The position numbers were made by a program, and so were the translations under genes. DNA of 64,000 nt from positions 1-64,000 of the forward strand of contig JAGFNK010000072.1 of the NCBI GenBank assembly GCA_025769875.1. Direction: 5' to 3'. The first letter of the stretch is position 1. The number at the start of each line of letters is the position of its first letter. This document shows, piece after piece, positions 34,025 to 42,700 of this stretch. The notes beneath the pieces were generated by a model. The model did not search any database. It was not told the origin of the DNA and saw nothing but the letters and a program-made list of their open reading frames with translations. The stretch is from Russula earlei (Eukaryota > Basidiomycota > Agaricomycetes > Russulales > Russulaceae).

Positions 34025-36199
34025 TAGTCCTTTCAGGTCAGGTCACATTGACTGCAAAAAACTGCTTGACTGAACCTGACCTGACTGATCATGAGTGAAC
34101 TTTCAGTCAAGGTCAAACTGGATTGTAGAATGTCCAGTCACAGTCACATCAACTTTCAAGACTGATAAAAACTGGTCAAGACTGGTCAAGACTGGTGTGC
34201 CTGGTGTGCCTGGGATTTCTGTCAAGATTTCATGGGTTTGAGGATTATGGTCATAACTAGTCATAAGTAAAGCATGACTGGGAACATGTGTGTGAGATTG
34301 TAAGGCTGGTTACCTGACCCTGTACCTAGTGAGTACCCAAGGAGAGAGAGAGCCCCCATGAGAAGTTGGACTCAGGCACAAAGAGGAGTTCTCAAGCCAG
34401 TCAGAGGAGAAGGGGACACCAAAGCTTGCTTGTCATTCCAGAGGGTAAGTAGAGAGATTAAGCACAGAATACAGGGGAGTACAAAGGAATATAGGAGATT
34501 GAAAAACAAGGGAGTATAAAGATTGTCTATGCTGCACACAGAAATAAAAATGCACATCTCAATGCATGAAAATTGTGCATGTGGGAAAAGATGCATTGCA
34601 TGCCATTAGGGCTTCAGACCTGACACCTCCTGGGGGGTTGAAATTTTGACCATCCCCAGTCAAACCTTCTTGAGTGAGCTTCAGCCTTGTGCATGTGGCC
34701 TTGTCGCCATGCCAGAGTAGTGGGTGTGTTGCGGTGAAGCAGCGAGGTGGCATGGCATGCTTGTGGCAGAATGTGTTGTCATGCCTTGTGGTGTTGCCAA
34801 GCGTCGGCCGCATTGTTGTTGTTGCTGCTGCTGTCGATGCAAAGGCAGTGGTGGTGGCAAGGGCGAGGGCAGTGGTGAGAGAGGGTGGTGGCGCGTGGGG
34901 CAGCTTGCGTGGGGGTGGCGTTTGTTGTCTTGTGGTGGCAGTGGCGAGGTCATCTTCACTGCAGGTGGCGGCAGCAGACATGGGTGGTGACGTGTGAGTG
35001 GATGGGGAGGCAATGTGGGAGGTGGTGTGTGGTGTGATGTTGGCGTCGACGGCAGCTTCTCCTGTGTGATGGCATGGTGGCAGGGTTTGGTCATTCTGTG
35101 GGGTGGCATGCTCTTTGTTTTCCAGTTATCTGTGCATTCTTGTTCCTCATTAACATCTTTTACAAGGTGTGGCAGCGAGATGGCAGTTGGCAGATATGAG
35201 ATGGCAGCAGGGTTGGGAAGCAGGGGCGTGGGCAGCAAGCATGAGTTCATAGGCATAAGTGTAGGGGTGACAGCAGAGATGGATGGAGCGGGGGCGACAA
35301 CGGAGGGCACAGTGGTTGACAGAGAGGGAACGGCAGTGGGTAACATGGGCATTGGTGTGGAGATGATGAATGGCAAGGCTGTGACCAAGGCTGTGACAGT
35401 GATGATGGTGGGCAAAGCAGGGGCTGTGATGATGGTGGACGAGGCAAAGATGGTGGTTGTGCGTGGAGCTGAGGTAATGGCTGCGACAGGTGACACCAAG
35501 GGCACAGGAGCTGGCAGGGCAGAGACAGGGGGGTGTAGAGGTGGCGGTGGACATGGCAGAGGAGGCTGGGGCATGTACAGACATGGGAACAGTTGCGACT
35601 GGGAGTGACATGGCCACAGTTGGTGAAATGGGATCGATGACTGCAGGTGGGACGAAGGTGAAGGCGACTGGAGGAGGGGCATGAGCAGGTGACATGGAGG
35701 CAATGGTGGTAACATTGTTGGAGGTGGAGGAGAGGGAGTGTGCGTCGAAGGTGAGAGGTGGAGAGCATGGAGGCATTTGTGTGTGTGACATCATGGTGGG
35801 AGAGAGGAAGTTGTGGGGCATGTGTGTTGGGCGTTCAGTGGCTGGCTGGTTTCTTGCAGTGGAAGGGAAGTGGAAGGGAGAGACAGAGAGAGGAACAACT
35901 GAGACAAGAGAGGGAGGGATGTGAATGCAATGTGAATGGGAGAGATGGCGGCAGGTGGGTGTGCAAGACAGCAGGGGGTGACATGACTTACCTGGTCAAG
36001 AACTGGTTTCAACCAGTCATCCTCCAGTTTTGGTTGGGACTGGTCTGAACTGGTCAATTGACTGCAAATGACTGCGTGTAACTGGTCACATGCAGTCCAG
36101 TCCAGTTTTTTCAGGATTGGGCAAACTGGCAGCCAGTCATGGTCACAGTCATGCCAAAATCATGGGAAAAACTGGACTTGACTGGACTTTGATGCACTA
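34025..36199 (-). repeat. Repeat copy B with ACTGG/CAGTC-rich ends
   Basis: It is inverted relative to copy A (28417-30900): 34030-34270 is the reverse complement of about 30660-30895, and about 36000-36190 that of 28425-28600. The termini read TAGTCC... and ...GCACTA. Between the ends is a low-complexity, purine-rich (plus strand) sequence with long open frames on both strands, made of Pro/Ser/Thr/His or Gly/Val runs, which I take as noncoding. The interiors of A and B are clearly less similar than their ends. Confidence 0.55.
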
Positions 36200-36830
36200 T
36201 GCATCACACACATTTAGCACTTGCCAAGTGGAGTTACATTGGCTCAGCAGAGTTATAAACAAGTCCATGACATTGTGTGACTGTCCAAACCAGGGTACCT
36301 GTCCGAACATCATGGCAGTGTTAGTATAGCCAAGAAAGCTGAGAAAGCAGCATAAGTTCTGTAAAGTTCTCAAAGTTGGAAGGTCACATCAGCTAGCCTT
36401 AGGGATATCAACCAATTTACACTCTAATGGGGCTACTGCAAAAGTGAAGCCTCTGTCCAATGTTGGTTTGGGACATATCTGGGACTTTAACAGACTTTTT
36501 TTTTACAAACTTTACTACCTTTTCTGGCTTTATGGAGGCTTGAACAGCACTTTACTACTTTACAAACTTTCAACTTTAGAAATACTCCCTATAAAGCTAA
36601 AAAGTCAAAAAAGTATGATTTTGCTGATGGAAGCTGACACCCCATGAGTTCACTGTCAAATGTTTCCCCCACAGAAACAACAACTGGAGGTTTGAATATC
36701 CCAAAGATAGTCTGCTTCCACTTAGGGGCACAATCACCAACAATTTGATGCGAAACCCTGACATGTGGGACTCAGATGGCAAACCATGCTTGTTGATCAT
36801 CAAGAATGTCAATGCCACCGGTGTAAGGTA
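36200..36830 (+). repeat. Remnant related to the flanks of the pogo-like element
   Basis: 36333-36600 matches the reverse complement of 2090-2309 (for example TATAGCCAAGAAAGC...CATAAGTTCTG), and 36585-36630 resembles 5055-5100, which lie left and right of the element at 2310-4985. No gene is visible. It seems to be another copy of the repeat into which that element inserted. Confidence 0.45.
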
Positions 36831-36839
36831 GCCATCTGG

Positions 36840-37260
36840 CTGGCCGTGGAATCACGTGCGAAAACGCGACGCGACACGACACGAGATTGACATCTTCTCA
36901 GCTCCCTTTCATCCCTTGCCACCTCCCTCTCGTTCCAGACCGTCCACCGACCGCACACCACAAGCCACCTCGCGTGCGATATCAAGGCCTTGGCCTCATC
37001 GCCCAACCCTCGCCACCGACCACGCACACACGCCACGCCCCGACTCGCGCGTTTCATCTCAAACCTTTCATGATCGCCTCGACCGCCTCGACCGGTCTCG
37101 ATTCTCTTTCAATGTCTCTGACTCCTTTCACCATTTCCTCTCCCCTTGATGCCTTTCATCCTTAGTACTTCTTGATGTACACAAAAACTCTAGCTACTGT
37201 CTTGAATAAAAAAAGATCCCTTTTGCCTGCTCTTCCCTCTGTCTGCCTCAAGAAGCCATC
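36840..37260 (+). repeat. CpG-rich counterpart of a segment inside repeat A
   Basis: It aligns with about 30090-30510. Where this copy has CG, the copy in repeat A usually has TG or CA. It leads directly into the serine-protease-like pseudogene, so it may be that gene's former 5' region. It marks the abrupt end of the CpG-poor zone. Confidence 0.6.
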
Positions 37261-37329
37261 CTCGTGTCCACGTCTGCGCTCAGCATTCCAGCCGGGACTG
37301 CTCTCCTCCCCTCTCTCCTCTCCTCTTTC

Positions 37330-37700
37330 CTTGGACCAGTCAGCCTTATGATCTCACTCGCGTGTCCCCGGACTCGCTACACCAGTACCACCATTGGCCG
37401 CGCGAACGGCATTTTCTCCATCGTTCGTGACAATTTTAACGACATTGTCAATCGACCAGACCTCCATGGAGTGGGGTATAATCAACTACGACAGTAACTC
37501 AGGGGCCTTTTCAGAACCTGGTGATTCGGGCTCAGCAATTGCTGATATCCGTCGTATTGGTGGTATGCTTACCGGCAGTTCTGGTAAGGAAAAGTACCCT
37601 GATATGACTTATGCCACACCATTCTGTTCTGGTGGCTCCTGGAGCGCATCAGGGCTAACGGGTTCCCCAACGTGCACTTCGACGTCGTCACCTAGTCATA
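37330..37700 (+). pseudogene. Serine-protease-like C-terminal fragment (frameshifted)
   Basis: The first frame reads RYTSTTIGRANGIFSIVR and NFNDIVNRPDLHGVGY. After a frameshift near 37470 the second frame reads NYDSNSGAFSEPGDSGSAIA, then GGMLTG and DMTYATPF. The GDSGS motif is that of chymotrypsin-fold peptidases, with the nucleophile Ser. This fragment resembles the C-terminal part of a widespread uncharacterised basidiomycete protein family. The His and Asp regions are not present, and a further frameshift follows TPF, so the gene is dead. Confidence 0.7.
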
Positions 37701-38029
37701 TCTAATTGACAACAACATGATGGAGCATCGACACATCTTTACTGTTACTGTAGCTTCTCGTTGCTTGGACACTCGCAACCCCTCCCCCACTTGTCTATGC
37801 CCATCGTTCGTCTATCTTCCCCCAACCATTCCTGCTCACTCGTGTGTTGCTACACCCATTTGTATATCTCCACTTATCCTGTATCCCCCTTATATGAATG
37901 TCGTCAACTTTGTTGTTTATGTTTAAACCTTACGTGATGAATGAGGTTTGATATCAAGTGACGTGGACACTTATTAGTGCACTAGTGCCGAGTGGGACTT
38001 GGCCTTCTTGTTGACGACTTAGGCCATCG

Positions 38030-38720
38030 CGATTCACTTATTTCCTTTTTATCTTACAACTTGGATCTCATGTAGTCATGTAAGTGTGACGAAATGAAAA
38101 TGGTAGGGGCGGCGTAGCCTGAGATGACTGGAACCGAGACAGGGGGTGGTGATGACAAAGGAGGATAGGGCAGGTGGGGCTGAGATGACGGGCGTGGCTG
38201 AGGTGGCCGGAGCAGGTGTCGCTGAGACTGGGCAATGAAGCAGCTGAGACTGGACCAGGAGCCGCAGATGTCGAGACGGTGATGGACGGGGATGAAGAAG
38301 GACGTGGACCGCTGGGGCGACGACAACTGGCGGCACTGAGGTGGCCACAATGGTGAGGCGGTAGAGGCGGCTGAGCCTGTGACAGCAGTGGGGCATGAGG
38401 CTAAGACGAGACTGGTGCGGGGAGGGAGGCGGTCGGAGCAGAGGTGACAATAGGCAGGGCTGACGAGGCGACGGCGATGGGCGACGCAGAGATGCCAGCT
38501 GATGGAGCTAGGTAACGTGACTTCCCCGGCATGCCCGCCTCCTCCATTTCTCTGCTGCGAAATGTATCTTGAGCTCTTCGATCTCTTGTCGGCACTGTTC
38601 AGGAAGCGTGTCGGTGTTGATGACTTCCTTCTTTGCATCCAGCTGTATGTTCTTGATGTGTTGCGCGAATAGCAGCGTGCTCGTCAACTGCACACTGGCA
38701 TCTGAGCTGAGTGTGCAGAT
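38030..38720. other. Low-complexity segment, possibly part of the protease-like remnant
   Basis: The minus strand has a 194-codon frame rich in Pro, Ser and His that looks like a composition artefact. In another frame at 38700-38530 a more protein-like stretch occurs (LLFAQHIKNIQLDAKKEVI, then LPEQCRQEIEELK), which might come from the same gene family as the protease fragment. No functional call is made. Confidence 0.3.
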
Positions 38721-39046
38721 TACTGATGCGCGCGACGCCGGAAACTGAAGGTTGCAGTACGCATGTGAGCAGAGTGGGACATGGTCACTTCATCCTGGGT
38801 CAGTACGACATCAAGCTTATACACCGGCATCACCAATCACCTTGTGTGGATGAACTTCCCTTCCTGCATCGGGCTGTTCAAAGTCGCCTTTTCTGACCCA
38901 GAAAGGTCAATCAAGTACGTATGACGCAGCGGAGGTGCAATGCAAGGTGCTGTGGGCAGCGAGCCCTCGCAACTGACGGTGATGAGGACAGCAAACAGCA
39001 AACAGATACGCCATATCAGTCCATGCACAACAGGGCGAGGACAGGG

Positions 39047-39163
39047 GCACGTTGGGGAAACCATTGACCCTGATACGGTCGAGGAGCAGAACGGCATGGC
39101 ATAACTTATGCCATGCCATTCTGCTCCTCGACTATATCAGGGTCAATGATTTCCCCAACGTGC
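39047..39163. repeat. Hairpin of two inverted protease-gene pieces
   Basis: The arms 39047-39102 and 39108-39163 are 56 bp each with 5 bp between them and match at about 52 positions; differences include two CG-to-TG/TA type changes. Each arm, read outward, encodes IRVNxFPNV, which corresponds to the end of the protease-like family. So two copies of the same gene end were joined head to head. Confidence 0.75.
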
Positions 39164-39464
39164 ACCTCAACGTCGACGCCTATGCATCACAACATTGCCG
39201 TTGTACAATGATATTGAAGACCATTTGGCGTCTTCTCCTTCTACGCTCCTTTTATGGTGGATCGCGCTGTGCTCATAGGGCGAGATCAATCAAATCACGC
39301 AACCTCTTTTCCGGCATGGGAGGACGAGCAGCCGCCGACAAATTCGATTCCGTCAAAAATTCGCTCCAATCAACCGAGAGCTCGTCAGGATGGCTACGAG
39401 ATGAAAGTATGGTCCACGGGGATTGTCTGTGACCCCTCAGTCATGGTCGGTTTGGCGCGACGAG

Positions 39465-39994
39465 GACAGTGAGAGAATGGAACGGAAAAGCGACTAGCAG
39501 GATGGGTATGGGTAGCTGTTCTGTGCCAGGGTAGCACGGATGCGGCGGAGCATTCTGATTCTGTTGTCGTGGTGCCAGTGGAGAGGGCTATGAAGCGAGA
39601 AACTGAGATTGGGCGGGGGCGTCTACGGGTATGCGTGTCGTGGGGGGCACTGAGCGCTTGTTCCTTAAATAAGAATATTTGCCAAGAGAATGTGACAAAA
39701 ATAGCACACGGAGTTGGTGGTTGATCCCACAACCCATCCTGCACGCTTGTATCCTCGTTCATTTGGACTGTCTCGGTGGCGTGGTGATGAAGGTCGAGAG
39801 GAGGACTGGCAATGCGAGAGAAGAGCGTGGGGCGGACAGAGACGACGATGGATGGATCTATGTTGGGCGAGCCTTCAAAATAGCACAGGTTTGGGCTTGG
39901 CGTTTCTAAATATACGATCCCATGGCTCGGACGGGAGGCTTCGCTCTCAAAAGACCTGGCTCGCCTTGACTCTCTTGCTTTGCCCTTTTCTTCC
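39465..39994 (+). promoter_or_regulatory. Promoter region of the hypothetical gene, duplicated at 21365-21950
   Basis: It lies directly upstream of the ATG at 39995 and is the less altered counterpart of the duplicate at 21365-21950. A pyrimidine-rich run (TCTCTTGCTTTGCCCTTTTC) precedes the start codon, as often seen in fungal promoters. An antisense frame of 200 codons here has no recognisable domain. Confidence 0.55.
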
Positions 39995-40804
39995 ATGACA
40001 TCCGTCGCCTCCCCCTCCGATCCTCACGCCGTCGCCGACCACCTCCCCCCTCGCTCCTCAAAATCTCTCCTCGCCTCCACATGGCAAGTCCTCGACCAGG
40101 TGACCCCCATCTCTTCTTCTCTCTTTGCCCATCTCATCCCTGCCCTGCCCTGCTAGCCTCCACCGCCCACCCTCCGTGAAATCCTCGGTGCCTACCGCTC
40201 GCGAGGGGACGGCGACCGTGAGATGCTGATGGCAATGCTGAACGCCAAGAGCGCCGAGGATCAGGTATCATCGCTGGTGTCCCCCCTCCCCCTGCCCGCT
40301 CAATGATCTATCTCTCTGCAGAGAATAGCGTCCGTCGCATCTCTCCACCGCTCTATGCTCGAGTACTATCAGACGTCGAGGCAAGCGCACGAACCTCCGC
40401 ACGCTCCCGTTTCAGAGCAAGCAGCGCCGTCCCACCCGGGTGGCGCCCATCAGTCTCCAGGTTCGCCTCATGTAGCTGCACCGACACCGCATTTCGCACA
40501 CCATCAAGATGACTCTCCTAACCAACCCCGTCGAGCCCACGCGCGTCCGTATAAGCGCATTCGAGCATCGGAATCCCCCTCATCCACATACCGCTCCATT
40601 CCGAGTTCCTATACGCCCTCTCCCCCTCCTCGGCCGTCATCTGCATATTCATCGCGTAGTGACTCACTTGATCAGTCCCCTCGCTTAAATGCTATGGCGA
40701 TCGGGTCATTACTCGCAGTAGGTGCCCAGCAGACACGTGACGATATCGACGGAGCGTCACAGCACGATGCGATGTGCGCGGACAGATCGCAGTTGCGCCG
40801 GTAA
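39995..40804 (+). CDS. Hypothetical Ser/Pro-rich protein
   Basis: Three exons (39995-40099, 40157-40264, 40322-40804) give 231 residues with consistent phases and canonical splice sites. The conserved-looking part is near the N-terminus: LREILGAYRSRGDGDREMLM and LNAKSAEDQRIASVASLHRS, probably helical. The remainder is rich in Ser, Pro, His and Arg, likely disordered, with a basic stretch ARPYKRIR that could be a nuclear localisation signal. I recognise no domain and propose no function. Its complete promoter region is duplicated 18 kb to the left. The gene converges with the eS10 gene. Confidence 0.8.
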
Positions 40805-41249
40805 TGGATCGTGCCCGCTTTGTTTCTTTTTCTATCTTGGGTCTTGCGCTTCACGGTGCGCATGGTTCACTCAGCATCTTGTATTACTATGTTGTCGCTG
40901 TGTTAAGTTAAATGTAACGCCCTCTCAATACATGGCAGTGTTGGTAGTAGAGATTTGAAGTATTTACTCAATCTCGTCGACGTGGGACAGATCAAGGCCG
41001 AAGTCCTGATGAGGCAGGCCCATCCAGCACGTGTATACGGTTCAACCCTATTTTTGTTCGTCAAGTATATTTGTATTCGCTTCCCCGAATATATTAATTG
41101 ATGTGCTCGGCTCATCAGACGCACCATTCGTTCTGTGACTGATTGACAATACTTCTGGCGAAAGACGATCATTTAAGAAGAGGAGCGTGAGACATCGTAG
41201 GGGACGGTGGTGGTTGGGTGGGAAAAAAAGGTTACATCCCGACACGAGT

Positions 41250-41761
41250 CTACTCCCGAGGACCACCACGACCGACACCAGCGAACTGCGGACGAAACTC
41301 GCCTGGTGCGCCATCCTTCTTCCCACCGTCATCTCGCCGACGATAGTCCTCACGGTCCCCACGAGGTGCGCGGTATGCCCCCTCACCACCACCGGGGCGT
41401 GCCTGGGCAGGACGGGTACGAACGGGCTTGCGATGAGTCTCGGGGACGACCTCTGAGGGGAGATGAAGCCAGTCGCGGAGGTACTCAACACCCTCTGGCG
41501 TAAGTGTATAGTAGTACCATTGCCATGAAAATTGGGTCTTGACGTAGCCACGGGAGGTTAATGATTGAAGTGCCTTGATCACCTCGAGGTTGGGAACGTC
41601 CAGTTCCTCGTGCTTGGAGGCATTATAATCTTTTTTCGCCACAAGAACACCCTCTACATAGACGGAAGAACGTGAGCTGCAGAAGTGGGCCGATCAAGGG
41701 ACTACGCACCTTTGAAGAGGTTTTGGTAGATAGTGCGCTTGTTCTCCTTGGAAATGATCAT
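41250..41761 (-). CDS. RPS10: Ribosomal protein eS10 (40S subunit)
   Basis: This is a structural protein of the small ribosomal subunit near the mRNA entry/head region. Two exons (41761-41710 and 41653-41250) give 151 residues, the usual fungal length. The N-terminus [20 protein letters not shown], then [19 protein letters not shown] and [19 protein letters not shown], are diagnostic of the winged-helix domain. [20 protein letters not shown] closes it. The C-terminus is the expected Arg/Gly-rich tail ([13 protein letters not shown], ending VGRGGPRE). The intron falls inside the codon for Glu 18. High expression is expected. Confidence 0.97.
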
Positions 41762-42700
41762 GTTGGGTGGATGAAATCACCGTAGCTAAAGGAGTTGATA
41801 GAATTACACAGTTATGCAGAAGATCACTACTGCAACTACGCGGGACGAAGCTGGACTGAAATGCAAGCCCCATTAGCATCCGTTTCGTCATCCGCTTCGA
41901 ATTCAAGCATCCAGCCATTTACCACGTAGAAAATGAACCAGACAGGTCCAGGTGACCACAGAGACCATAGATACTAAATCGACACTCACACTGTGTGATG
42001 ACGTCTGCCTCGTAAAAATGCTTGAACGCTGTGTTTTGTCCACTTTCCGAGGCCTCTCCAAAGCTTCAAATCGGAGTTTGTAGGCGCGGGGCAAGCCGGT
42101 CAGGCGTTTGTAGACTTCCTTAGCTAAGCCGACAACTGGTCGGAGTTTGAAGGCTCCGGGAAAGCCAGCTACTAACACTTGGTGTGTTACGGTTGGAAAA
42201 TTACATGTTACTGACAAAAGTTTGACATTTTGAATAACAATTTTTCCAAGTTTACTATTTAGTTTAATGAAAAATTCCTGTTACAAAATAAAATAATGAC
42301 ATAATGTTGTCAAATTTTGTATGTTACAAAAGTTTAAATTTTAACTAACATATTGCATGCAAAATAATTTGACCTGTGCATAGTTTGTTTATTGAAAATT
42401 CTTATCTTGGGTGTTTATCAACACCACTCTATGCAGCATAAGCTTGGCATCCAAAAGCCTGAGGGTAGGAGAGTGCACTAAAACAAGAAAAGGAGCCATC
42501 ACCAAAGCCTTGTTTGATTGATGAATCCGAAAACATTTCTTATCGAATTAATTATGTTAGTACTATTTCCATCACTAATTAAAAACGTGCACCCAGGTCC
42601 TCCAATTCATTTTTTCTTTTCCCATGGCCACACCCTCACCCTCCCTCGCCATCCCGTCCCTGCCTCTTTGCAGACCATCTCTCGCTTTGGATACCCCGTT
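41762..42700. other. Intergenic region with an AT-rich block
   Basis: It lies between the divergent eS10 and CorA-type genes. About 42190-42480 is markedly AT-rich (many TTT/AAA runs, almost no CG) compared with the flanks, and includes two similar pieces containing TTACAAAAGTTT/TGACAAAAGTTT. It may be a decayed insertion, but no ends were found. Imperfect repeats (GGTCGGAGTTTGAAGGC / ATCGGAGTTTGTAGGCG) lie at 42070-42160. Confidence 0.35.

Noticed and set aside
34681..35821. Open frames of 344 and 223 codons inside repeat B
   Set aside because: They overlap one another in different frames on the same strand and are composed of Pro/Ser/Thr/His runs; this is what a compositionally biased repeat gives, not a conserved protein.
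38054..38638. 194-codon minus-strand frame
   Set aside because: It is low-complexity Ser/Pro/His sequence with an equally open frame beside it and no domain; I kept only a note on the region.
39394..39996. 200-codon antisense frame upstream of the hypothetical gene
   Set aside because: It covers the duplicated promoter region; the duplicate at 21365-21950 does not preserve the frame, so it is unlikely to be coding.
41048..41551. 167-codon frame overlapping the eS10 gene
   Set aside because: It is a shadow of eS10 in another frame plus its 3' untranslated region.
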